Below are positions 8,148-15,540 of a stretch of 64,000 nucleotides of DNA, piece by piece. Positions within the stretch are counted from its first letter, which is position 1. The number at the start of each line of letters is the position of its first letter. Under the pieces are notes generated by a model. That model saw nothing but the letters and a program-made list of their open reading frames with translations, was not told the DNA's origin and ran no database searches. The stretch comes from Solirubrobacter phytolaccae (GTDB lineage Bacteria; Actinomycetota; Thermoleophilia; Solirubrobacterales; Solirubrobacteraceae). The translations under genes were made by a program, and so were the position numbers. The stretch covers positions 1 to 64,000 of the forward strand of contig NZ_JAPDDP010000001.1 of NCBI RefSeq assembly GCF_027587195.1, in the 5' to 3' direction.

Positions 8148-9457
8148 ATGCTCGTTTTAGCCGATCTACTAGCCGCCGACGAGCTCGGCCTCAAGCTCGT
8201 GGCCGGGGGCGCCGACGCCCTCGCGCGGGAAGTCGCTGGCGCGCACTCGATCGACGTCGAGGCGCCGACGCGGTTCCTCGAGCGCCGCTGGCTCATGCTC
8301 ACGGCCGGCCTGCGGCTGCGCGGGAGTGCCGCGGCGCAGCGCGCGTTGATCGCGGAGCTCGACGAGGCGGGCATCAGCGCGTTGGGCATCGGCCTCGGGC
8401 TCGTGTTCCAACGGCCGCCGCGCGCGCTGGTCGAGGAGGCCCGCGCGCGGTCGTTCCCCGTGCTCGCGGTGCCGCTGGAGACCGCGTTCCGGGACATCAC
8501 GAGCTTCGTCGCGCGCTCGTCCCTGTCGAGCGACCTGCACCGCTACCAACGGCTGACCGCGATCCAGCGCCACCTCGTGGACGCGCTGCGCGAGCCGGAC
8601 CCGCGTGCGGCGATGGTCTCACGCCTCGCCCGGATGCTCGACGCGGGCGCGTTCGTGCTCGACGGGCCGTCCGCGGGCACGACGCCGGATCCCGAGCGCG
8701 TGCGCCGCCGCGTGGCCGAGCGCGAGTTCGAGGAGGACGGCTGGCACGTCGTGACGGTGCCGATCGCCGAGGCGGGCTGGCTCGCGGTGACCGCCCGCCG
8801 CCGCGTCCCGCTGGCGAGAGCGGCGGCCAGGCCGCGGCGCCGCTGCTCGCCGCCACCGAACGCCTGGCGGAGCTGGCCCGCGACCAGGAGCGCGCCGTCC
8901 GCGCGGCGCTGCTGGACGAGCTGCTGGAGCTCACGCCGGGCGCGGAGACGCGCGGCCTGGCCGCGCGCGCCGCCTCGTTCGGCGTCACGTTCCCGGCGCG
9001 CGTCGTGGTGGCCGACGAGCCCATTTCGGGGCTCCTCGTGACCCAGCACAAGGATCGATGGGTCGCCCTGACCCATGGGGACCTTGGGGGCCGGGCCATC
9101 TCAGACGTCGCGGGCGTCCCGCGCTCGTATCGCGACGCCGTGCTTGCCCTCGAGCGCGGGCTACCGTCGTTCGAGGCGTTCGACCTGCCCGCGCTGCTGC
9201 TGGCCGAGGTCGATCCCGAGCTCGTGCGCCCGCGCGTGGACGCGCTGCTCGATCCCTTGCCGGAGCCGGTGCTGGCGGCGCTCGTGGAGTACTTCGCGCG
9301 CGATCAGGACGTCGGCGCGGCCGCGGCCGCGCTGCACGTGCACCCGAACACGTTGCGCTACCGGCTCGGCCGGGTGGAGGCGCTGCTCGGGCGGTCGCTC
9401 AAGGCGCCCGCGACGGTCGCGGAGCTCATGCTCGCGCTGTCGACACGAGCCGCTTGA
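8148..9457 (+). pseudogene. PucR-family transcriptional regulator, frameshifted
   Basis: The N-terminal part (ATG 8148, about 222 residues) is a PucR N-terminal domain (LVLADLLAADELGLKLVAGG onwards) read in one frame. The C-terminal part, including the CdaR/PucR helix-turn-helix (FARDQDVGAAAAALHVHPNTL), continues in another frame from about 8815 to the TGA at 9457. The total length is one base short of a multiple of three. Restoring one G in CTGGC(G)GAGAGC near 8815 gives a continuous protein of 436 residues, a normal PucR length. It is therefore either a single-base deletion in the strain or a sequencing error. PucR proteins usually control the adjacent divergent catabolic operon, here the aminotransferase and amine oxidase. 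Confidence 0.85.
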
Positions 9458-9542
9458 CGTGAGGCGCGGCGACGCCGAAGACCACGACGGCCAGGGCGCT
9501 GGAGGTGACGAGAAGATCCCAGTTGCGTCTCATGTGAGTCAT
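9426..9542 (-). CDS. small single-pass membrane peptide (38 aa), hypothetical
   Basis: An ATG at 9542 is preceded by a GGAGGT Shine-Dalgarno sequence (complement of 9547-9552, spacing 4 nt). The peptide begins MTHMRRNWDLLV and has one hydrophobic helix (about residues 10-27, ending FGVAAPHV) followed by a basic tail. It overlaps the last 32 nt of the pucR frame on the opposite strand. No family is recognised. The strong ribosome site and the membrane helix with flanking positive charges are the evidence. Confidence 0.5.
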   Translation of the reverse strand: MTHMRRNWDLLVTSSALAVVVFGVAAPHVKRLVSTARA

Positions 9543-9685
9543 ATCGACCTCCAAGGTGTCACGCGGGGCTTGGCGGGACCTTGGCTGGACGCAAGGACGA
9601 TTACTACGGTTCTCCGCACCACGTTCGCCGGTTGAGCGCCGAGGGCTCACCTGCTGACCGCCACATGGGGCCTCCGGGCGGTCCG

Positions 9686-9691
9686 TAGCTT
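9686..9691 (+). promoter_or_regulatory. candidate -10 box (TAGCTT), leaderless start
   Basis: TAGCTT ends 8 nt before the ATG at 9700, and no Shine-Dalgarno sequence lies between. This fits a leaderless transcript. Confidence 0.4.
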
Positions 9692-9699
9692 CCCCGGCC

Positions 9700-12075
9700 A
9701 TGCGCCACCGCCCCCTGCTGACGACGCTCGCCGTTTCCACGCTGCTTACATTCGCCGCCGCTCCCGCCGCCCACGCGGACTGGCTCGGGCTCCCGGGCCT
9801 GAACGGGTCCAACGGGGCCTCGTTCGTCCGTGAGTACGCCACGGGCACGCCGCCCACGACCATGTACGCGGCCACCGAGGCCGGGGGCGTGATGCGCTCG
9901 GTCAACAACGGGATCACGTGGGCCCCGTTCAACAGCGGCCTGGAGAACATCCCGGGCGCCAAGGACGTCCGCAGCGTGTTCACGAGCGGCGCGACGGTCT
10001 ACGCCGGCACGTCCGCCGGCCTGTTCAAGAACGCGGGCGGCGGCTTCCAGCCGGTGGCGCAGGGCCCGGAGGACGACCCGAAGAACCCGAAGAAGCTCAA
10101 CGCGGCCGTCCAGGCCGTGTTCACCGGCATCCTGCCCGGCAGCCCGATGCTCGCGGGCGTCGCCAGCGGCGGCGTCTACAAGTCCACCGACGGCGGCGCG
10201 ACCTGGAAGAAGCCCGCGCCGGGCAACGGCATGGTCGCGTCCGAGTCGGTCTGGAGCATGGGCTCGTTCAAGGACAACGGCGCGATCGTCTACGCCGCGA
10301 CCCAGAGCGGCATCTACATCTCGACCGACTTCGGCTCCACCTGGACGCTCTCCAACGACGGCATCTCCGGCGTGACGCTGCGCGCCTGGGCCGACGACAA
10401 GTACCCGAACATCTACTACGCGGGCTCGACCGACGGCCTGTTTCGCTCGATCAACGCCGGCCTGACCTGGACCAAGATCCTCGGCGGCACGACCGTCCGT
10501 GCGATCACCCAGTTCAACGGCGTCGACACCAAGCGCATCTACGCCGGCACCGACGACGGCGTCTGGGCGGGCCAGACCGACCTGCACCCGCTCCCGGGCA
10601 AGGTCAAGTGGCGTCACCTGACGATGGCGGGCCTCGACAAGCCGATCATCTGGGGCCTCGTCAGCTACATCAACACGCCGGGCACGCTGATCGCCGGCAG
10701 CTCGGGCGGCGGCGGCTACGCGCTGACGCTGCTCCCGCCGATCTACACCGGCACCAAGCCGACGCTGAAGGCGGTCACGCCCGCCGCCGGCAAGACGCTC
10801 GAGGTCCAGACGCACGGCTCGTGGACCGGCACGCCGACGATCGAGTTCACCTACCAGTGGCAGGACTGCACGGACGGCACCTGCGACGACATCGACGGCG
10901 CGACCGACTCCGAGTTCCTGATCCCCGCGATGGGCAAGAAGTACCGCCTGAAGGTCATCGCCCAGAACGACTTCCCGACCGGCGGCCTGGCGGTCGCCTA
11001 CACCGACCAGACCGCGTCGTCGGGCCCGAAGGCCGGCACGCTGCCCGGTGACAACCAGACGAGCACGGGCTCGATCAAGGTCACGCCCGACACCGCCTTC
11101 CCGCAGCCCGGGATGAGCCTGCAGGCCCAGAACTGGCTGTTCAACCCGGCCGCCACCTCGCAGTCGTTCCAGTGGTTCCAGTGCAACGTCAACGGCGCCG
11201 ACTGCACCAAGATCGACGGCGCCGTCAACTCCACGTACTTCCTGACGGACGCCAACGTCGGCAAGCGCCTGTGCGTGGCCGTCACCGGCACGAACGCCTC
11301 GGGCTCCAAGACCCTCGACTGCACCGGCGTGACGAACGAGATCTTCGCCCCGAACCCGAAGCAGACGAGCGCGCCGACGCTCGGCGGCACGGCCTACGTC
11401 GGCCACACGCTCCTGTCCGGCGTCGGCACCTGGGCCTACTCCGGCACGCGGTTCGAGCGCCGCTGGCAGCGTTGCGGGGCCGACGGCGGCAGCTGCGAGA
11501 CGCTCAACGACAAGACCGCGGGCTACGTCCTCAAGCCGGGCGACCTCGGCAAGCGCTTCCGCGTCGAGATCACCGTCGACTCCAACATCGCCAACAAGCT
11601 CCCGAACCCGGTCACGGTCTACACGCCGCTCAGCGACGTCGTCACGAACGAGCCGGTCGTCGTCGAGGAGCCCCAGAACGGCGGCGGTGGGGGCGACAAC
11701 GGTGGCGGCGGCAACGGCGGTGGCGGGAACCCGCAGCCCCAGCCCCAGCCGCAGCCGCAGCCCCAGCCGCTCCCCGGCGACAAGGTCGCGCCCGTCCTGG
11801 GCTCCGCCAAGGCCGTCGCCACGAAGGTCAAGCGCGGCAAGGCGCTCTCGCTGAAGATCAATCTCTCCGAGGCCGGCTCGCTCAGCGTCGAGTACCGCAA
11901 GGGCAAGAAGAAGGTGACCTCCTTCAAGGTCAAGGTGAAGGCCGGCTCGACGAAGGTGTCGATGCCCAAGAAGAAGCTGGCGACCGGCTCCTACACCGCC
12001 GTCGTCACGCCCGTCGACGCCGCGGGCAACCGCGGCAAGGCGCGCACCGTGAAGTTCAAGGTCACGAAGAAGTAG
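9700..12075 (+). CDS. secreted propeller/Ig-like surface protein
   Basis: A 791-residue exported protein. It begins with a Sec signal peptide (MRHRPLLTTLAV... cleaved near APAAHA-D). Residues ~30-345 hold BNR/VPS10-like propeller repeats with the sequence G[GV][VI]Y.STDGG.TW (for example GGVYKSTDGGATWKK and GIYISTDFGSTWT). Residues ~350-660 are three related Cys-containing beta domains, each with a YQWQ/FQWF/RRWQ-C...C core. A Gly- and Gln-Pro-rich linker (~670-695) follows. A Lys-rich C-terminal beta domain ends TPVDAAGNRGKARTVKF, a domain type recurrent in this group of bacteria. The function is unknown; a surface or matrix role is inferred. The 3' end overlaps the convergent sigma factor gene by 14 nt. 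Confidence 0.75.
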   Translation: MRHRPLLTTLAVSTLLTFAAAPAAHADWLGLPGLNGSNGASFVREYATGTPPTTMYAATEAGGVMRSVNNGITWAPFNSGLENIPGAKDVRSVFTSGATVYAGTSAGLFKNAGGGFQPVAQGPEDDPKNPKKLNAAVQAVFTGILPGSPMLAGVASGGVYKSTDGGATWKKPAPGNGMVASESVWSMGSFKDNGAIVYAATQSGIYISTDFGSTWTLSNDGISGVTLRAWADDKYPNIYYAGSTDGLFRSINAGLTWTKILGGTTVRAITQFNGVDTKRIYAGTDDGVWAGQTDLHPLPGKVKWRHLTMAGLDKPIIWGLVSYINTPGTLIAGSSGGGGYALTLLPPIYTGTKPTLKAVTPAAGKTLEVQTHGSWTGTPTIEFTYQWQDCTDGTCDDIDGATDSEFLIPAMGKKYRLKVIAQNDFPTGGLAVAYTDQTASSGPKAGTLPGDNQTSTGSIKVTPDTAFPQPGMSLQAQNWLFNPAATSQSFQWFQCNVNGADCTKIDGAVNSTYFLTDANVGKRLCVAVTGTNASGSKTLDCTGVTNEIFAPNPKQTSAPTLGGTAYVGHTLLSGVGTWAYSGTRFERRWQRCGADGGSCETLNDKTAGYVLKPGDLGKRFRVEITVDSNIANKLPNPVTVYTPLSDVVTNEPVVVEEPQNGGGGGDNGGGGNGGGGNPQPQPQPQPQPQPLPGDKVAPVLGSAKAVATKVKRGKALSLKINLSEAGSLSVEYRKGKKKVTSFKVKVKAGSTKVSMPKKKLATGSYTAVVTPVDAAGNRGKARTVKFKVTKK

Positions 12076-13234
12076 CCAGCTCGGCGATCCGGCGCCGGAT
12101 CAACGCCTGCTCGGTCTCGCTCTCGGTCAACGGGAGCGCGGCCGCGTAGGCGTCGCGCGCTTCGTCACGCCGCCCCAGGCGGCGCAGGAGGTCCGCGCGC
12201 ACCGCGTGGAACAGGTGGTAGGTCTCGAGCTCGAGCTCGTCCACGAGCGCCAGCGCAGCCGCCGCGCCCGACACTTCCGCCACCGCCACCGCGCGGTGCA
12301 GCGCGACCACCGGGGTCGGCGTGAACAGGAGCAGCTGGTCGTAGAGCGCCACGACCTGCGGCCAGTCGGTCACGCCCTCGCTGTGGACCGCGTTGATCGC
12401 GGCCTGCAGCTGGTAGGGCCCCGGCGCGTTGCGGGCGATCAGCCGTCGCACCAGCGCCTGGCCCTCGATGATCATCGCCGCGTCCCACAGGGCGCGGTCC
12501 TGGTCGCGCAGCAGCACGCCGCCCGCGCGGGCTTCCCGCCGCGAGTACACGAGCAGCATCAGGGCGAGCAGCCCCGCGGCCTCGGGCTCGTCCGGCATCA
12601 GCTTGACCAGCGCGCGCCCCAGCCGGATCGCCTCGTCGCACAGCTCGTCCCGCGGCCCGACGTAGCCCTGGTTGAAGATCAGGTAGACGACGGCCAGCAC
12701 CGCCTTGACCCGCTCGGGCAGATCCGCTTCCCGCGGCACCCGATAGGGAATGCGCGCGTCGCGGATCTTGCCCTTCGCCCGCACCAGCCGCTGCGCCATC
12801 GTCGCCTCGGGCACGAGGAACGCGCGGGCGATCTCCGCGGTCGAGAGGCCGCCGAGCAGGCGCAGGGTCAGCGCCACCCGCGCGGGCATCGCCAGCGACG
12901 GGTGGCAGCAGGTGAAGATCAGCCGCAGCCGGTCGTCCCGCACGGGACCGACCTCCTCGTGCGGCCCGGCCCGCTGGGCCGCGAGCAGCGCGGCCTGCGC
13001 GTGGCGGTCGTCACGGGACGCCTCACGGCGCAGCCGGTCGATCGCCCGCCGCCGCGCGGTGGTGATGATCCAGCCGGCGGGACTGGGCGGCACGCCGTCG
13101 ACCGGCCAACGCTCCACGGCGACGGTGAACGCGTCCGCCACCGCGTCCTCGGCGACGTCGAGGTCGCCGAAGACGCCGACGAGCACGGCCACCGCGCGGC
13201 CGTGCTCGGCGCGAAAGGCATCTTCGACGCTCAA
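12062..13234 (-). CDS. ECF RNA polymerase sigma factor, ECF42-like with C-terminal TPR extension
   Basis: A 390-residue sigma factor. Sigma region 2 covers ~5-75 (DVAEDAVADAFTVAVERWP, then the DNA-melting stretch GWIITTARRRAIDRLRRE). Region 4 covers ~105-165 (LTLRLLGGLSTAEIARAFLVPEATMAQRLVRAKGKI, read as adjoining pieces). A ~200-residue helical C-terminal extension with TPR character follows (NQGYVGPRDELCDEAIRLGRAL onwards). This layout, with a YCII/DGPF protein gene directly upstream, is typical of the ECF42 group, which has no classical anti-sigma factor. TTG 13234 overlaps the YCII stop as TTGA and is taken as the start; it is a rare start codon, so an internal start is possible. Confidence 0.88.
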   Translation of the reverse strand: MSVEDAFRAEHGRAVAVLVGVFGDLDVAEDAVADAFTVAVERWPVDGVPPSPAGWIITTARRRAIDRLRREASRDDRHAQAALLAAQRAGPHEEVGPVRDDRLRLIFTCCHPSLAMPARVALTLRLLGGLSTAEIARAFLVPEATMAQRLVRAKGKIRDARIPYRVPREADLPERVKAVLAVVYLIFNQGYVGPRDELCDEAIRLGRALVKLMPDEPEAAGLLALMLLVYSRREARAGGVLLRDQDRALWDAAMIIEGQALVRRLIARNAPGPYQLQAAINAVHSEGVTDWPQVVALYDQLLLFTPTPVVALHRAVAVAEVSGAAAALALVDELELETYHLFHAVRADLLRRLGRRDEARDAYAAALPLTESETEQALIRRRIAELATSS

Positions 13235-13572
13235 CCCTGGAACGGCCGCACCTCGATCGGCAAGCCGATGATCCGCGCCGACTTGCGGCCCCACTCCAGC
13301 GCGGCGTCGAGGTCCTCGGCCTCGATCACCGTCAGCCCGCCGATGTGCTCGTGGCCCTCGGGGTAGGGCCCGTCGGTCATCAGCACCTCGCCACCCGACG
13401 CCTGCAGGACGGTCGCGGTGGACGCGGGGGCGAGACCGCCGGCGAACACCCACACGCCGGCGCTCTCCATCTCCTGCCGCAACGCCCCGAGCTCGCGGCC
13501 CATCGCCTCGAAGTCGATGTCGGCGGGCGGGTCGCCGTCGGGCTGGTGGACGATGAGCGCGTACTGGGTCAT
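13231..13572 (-). CDS. YCII-related (DGPF) protein
   Basis: A 113-residue small protein of the YCII/DGPF superfamily (DUF1330-like ferredoxin fold). The diagnostic segment is LMTDGPYPEGHEHIGG, where the usual DGPF is DGPY. The ribosome site AAGGAGG lies 7 nt before the ATG. The gene is co-transcribed and coupled (TTGA overlap) with the ECF sigma factor. Such proteins are typically both partners and targets of ECF42 sigma factors; their biochemical function is unresolved. Confidence 0.9.
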   Translation of the reverse strand: MTQYALIVHQPDGDPPADIDFEAMGRELGALRQEMESAGVWVFAGGLAPASTATVLQASGGEVLMTDGPYPEGHEHIGGLTVIEAEDLDAALEWGRKSARIIGLPIEVRPFQG

Positions 13573-13606
13573 GAGAAGGCCTCCTTGGGCATCGTTTCAC
13601 CCTCTA

Positions 13607-13633
13607 CACGAACGGCATCCCGCCACATCGACA
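13607..13633 (-). promoter_or_regulatory. putative ECF42-type autoregulated promoter
   Basis: Upstream of the YCII gene the minus strand reads TGTCGA (complement of 13628-13633), 17 nt, then CGTG (complement of 13607-13610). TGTCGA is the -35 element I recall as reported for ECF42 sigma factors in Streptomyces. The sequence suggests the sigma factor drives its own YCII-sigma operon. Confidence 0.5.
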
Positions 13634-13637
13634 ACCG

Positions 13638-13672
13638 CGCGAACTTAAACGTCCTGGACGTTTAGGTTCGCG
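13638..13672. repeat. 35-bp near-perfect palindrome between divergent genes
   Basis: Two 17-bp arms flank a single central T with one mismatch; the inner 19 bp (TAAACGTCC-T-GGACGTTTA, 13646-13664) are perfect. It lies between the YCII-sigma promoter and the -10 box of the flippase-like gene, so it is placed to act as an operator for the rightward gene. An inner palindrome of the same design occurs inside the hydrolase gene at 33038-33056. Confidence 0.7.
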
Positions 13673-13674
13673 GG

Positions 13675-13680
13675 TACCCT
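13675..13680 (+). promoter_or_regulatory. candidate -10 box (TACCCT), leaderless start
   Basis: TACCCT ends 8 nt before the ATG at 13689 with no Shine-Dalgarno sequence. The palindrome at 13638-13672 occupies the region where the -35 element would be. Confidence 0.4.
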
Positions 13681-13688
13681 TGCCTTAG

Positions 13689-14633
13689 ATGCCTGACGTG
13701 GCCAGCGCTCTGGAGCGTGCCGTGGCGGGCCTGGTCGAAGCCGTCGCCGGCGTCTCGGCGGGCTGGCTGGTGCTGGGCGTGGTCCTGCACCTCGCCAACC
13801 AGGTCGCGCGCGGGTGTGGCTGGTTCGCGATCGTCAATGGCGCGAGCGACCAGCCGCCGCGGATGCGCGACGTGATCACCGCCTGGGTGGCCGGCGCGGG
13901 CGCGGGCGGCGTGGTCTCCGCGCGTGGCGGCGACGCGGTGCGCGTGCTGCTGCTCGCCCGCCGGATGGAAGGCCGCGGCAACCGCGCGTTCCTGACCGGC
14001 ACGCTCGTCGCCGAGACGGTGGGGGAGGCCACGCTCGGGCTCGGCCTGCTCGCCCTGGCGCTCGCGATCGGCGTCGGCCCGGACCTCACGCCGAGCGCCA
14101 CCGTCGGCCTGTACGTCGCGGCCGCCGTGCTCACGCTCGTGGGCGCCGGGCTGCTCGCGCGCCGCAGCGCCCGGGTCTGTCGCTTCTTCACGCGCATGAA
14201 GGCCGGTTGCGAGCCGCTCAAGCACCCACGCACCTACGCGCGCCACGTGCTGCCGTGGCAGCTGGCCAGCCGCGTGCTCCGGCTCGCCGCGCTCGGCTGC
14301 TTCCTCGCCGCGTTCCACCTGCCGGCGACGCTCGCAGCGGTCCTGCTCGTCACGTTCGCCCAGTGCGGCGGGCGGCTCGTGCCGTTCTCGCCGGCGAGCG
14401 TCGGCACCGGCGTCGCGATCCTCGCCGCCACCTTCGGCCCGGTCACCGGCACCTACGTGCCGCCGGCCGAGCTCGCCGCGTTCTTCGTGGGGACGAGCAC
14501 GGTGCTGACCGTGGTCGGCACCGCGCTCGCGCTGATCCTGACCGTGACTCAGGCTTCGGCGAACGCCGGCCCGAGGCTGGCGGGCGTCGGGCGCTTCACG
14601 CGCATCCGCGCCGCCATCAGCGCCAAGCCGTAG
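13689..14633 (+). CDS. lysylphosphatidylglycerol synthase TM-region / UPF0104 flippase-like membrane protein
   Basis: A 314-residue polytopic membrane protein with about seven to eight hydrophobic segments and the UPF0104/MprF-flippase signature. Typical elements are WF near residue 45, the loop GAGAGGVVSARGGDAVRVLLL, and the C-terminal GGRLVPFSPASVGTGVA. Members move or sense lipid-linked molecules across the membrane; no aminoacyl-transferase domain is attached here. The PAP2-type phosphatase converging from the right overlaps its 3' end by 85 nt, so the pair may act on related lipid substrates (inference). Confidence 0.8.
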   Translation: MPDVASALERAVAGLVEAVAGVSAGWLVLGVVLHLANQVARGCGWFAIVNGASDQPPRMRDVITAWVAGAGAGGVVSARGGDAVRVLLLARRMEGRGNRAFLTGTLVAETVGEATLGLGLLALALAIGVGPDLTPSATVGLYVAAAVLTLVGAGLLARRSARVCRFFTRMKAGCEPLKHPRTYARHVLPWQLASRVLRLAALGCFLAAFHLPATLAAVLLVTFAQCGGRLVPFSPASVGTGVAILAATFGPVTGTYVPPAELAAFFVGTSTVLTVVGTALALILTVTQASANAGPRLAGVGRFTRIRAAISAKP

Positions 14634-15325
14634 CCGGCCACGGCCGCGGCGATCCCGGCCACCGCGTCGAACACGAAGTGGTTGCCGGTCGCGACGACGG
14701 CGAGCGCGACGACCGGGCCCCAGAGCAGCGCGATCGCCCGCAGCACCGGGTGCTTGAGCGAGGCGAAGAGCGCGAAGCCGACGGCCACGGCGAACCCGAC
14801 GTGCAGCGACGGCACCGCCGCCAGCTCGTTGAAGAAGCTGGTCGAGAAGTTCGACGTCATGCTCATGCCCGTCTGCGAGGTGATCGTGTCCTCGATCCCG
14901 ATCCCCGCGAGCCGCGGCGGCGCGACCGGGAACAGGCCGTAGATCGGCACCGACAGCAGCCACGTCGCCAGGATCGTGTTGCGCAGCGTCGCGTAGATCG
15001 CCCACGAGCGGTTGTAGAGGAAGATCAGCACCGCCGGGATCACGCCGAGCTGCGCGATCAGGTACAGCCGGTTGAGCACCCACAGCACCCACGTGCCGTC
15101 GAGGCCCTGCTGCACCGAGGACTCGATGCCGACGCCGACCGCGTTCTGCAGGTCCACGATCCAGTGCGCGTTGTGCGTCGCGTCGGCGAGGTCGCCGATC
15201 GTGAAGAAGCGCGCGACGGTGTAGACGGCGTAGGCGAGCAGGAAGAGCCCGATCTGGATGCGGGCCCGGCGCGAGAACGGCAGCCGCAGGCCGCTGGCGG
15301 GGCGGAAGGTCGTGGCGGCGAGCAT
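14549..15325 (-). CDS. PAP2/AUR1-type membrane phosphatase
   Basis: A 258-residue membrane protein of the phosphatidic acid phosphatase type 2 superfamily, in the inositolphosphotransferase (AUR1-like) branch. Motif C2 is PSLHVGFAV with His175, and motif C3 is TGNHFVFDAVAG with His216 and Asp220. C1 is weak, as is usual in this branch. Six hydrophobic segments are visible. ATG 15325 is chosen: a TAACTT box lies 7 nt upstream, fitting a leaderless message. The last 85 nt encode the C-terminus on one strand and that of the flippase-like protein on the other. Confidence 0.85.
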   Translation of the reverse strand: MLAATTFRPASGLRLPFSRRARIQIGLFLLAYAVYTVARFFTIGDLADATHNAHWIVDLQNAVGVGIESSVQQGLDGTWVLWVLNRLYLIAQLGVIPAVLIFLYNRSWAIYATLRNTILATWLLSVPIYGLFPVAPPRLAGIGIEDTITSQTGMSMTSNFSTSFFNELAAVPSLHVGFAVAVGFALFASLKHPVLRAIALLWGPVVALAVVATGNHFVFDAVAGIAAAVAGYGLALMAARMRVKRPTPASLGPAFAEA

Positions 15326-15332
15326 GCAGTGC

Positions 15333-15338
15333 AAGTTA
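15333..15338 (-). promoter_or_regulatory. candidate -10 box (TAACTT), leaderless start
   Basis: TAACTT on the minus strand ends 7 nt before the PAP2 ATG at 15325. There is no Shine-Dalgarno sequence. Confidence 0.4.
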
Positions 15339-15491
15339 CGCGCGCCTCCATCCGCTTACAGCCGTGGAGCCACCAAAGCGCAGGTGGGGTCGAGAGCCAT
15401 GCCGCCGGGGGTTATCCCCACCCATGTCGCCCTTACCCTTCATCAGGGACTTACTTTAGAGAAGTCACTAGGAAACTTCCATGAGAACGAG

Positions 15492-15517
15492 CGAGGGCGC
15501 CCCGAAGGGCGCCCTCG
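15492..15517 (-). terminator. hairpin terminator of the first S15 hydrolase gene
   Basis: A perfect 11-bp stem (CGAGGGCGCCC / GGGCGCCCTCG) closed by a CGAA tetraloop sits 24 nt after the stop codon on the minus strand. A short T-containing run (CTCGTTCTCAT) follows. Confidence 0.75.
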
Positions 15518-15540
15518 TCAGGCGAATATGCCGGTGTCGA

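Noticed and set aside
11680-11775. GGCGGTGGC and CAGCCC tandem runs
   Set aside because: They encode the Gly-rich and Gln-Pro linker of the secreted propeller protein; not a regulatory repeat.
12919-13221. Alternative ATG-initiated frame (MPFAPSTAARW...) in the sigma factor region
   Set aside because: It is out of frame with the conserved sigma regions 2 and 4; the TTG-initiated frame holds the family motifs.
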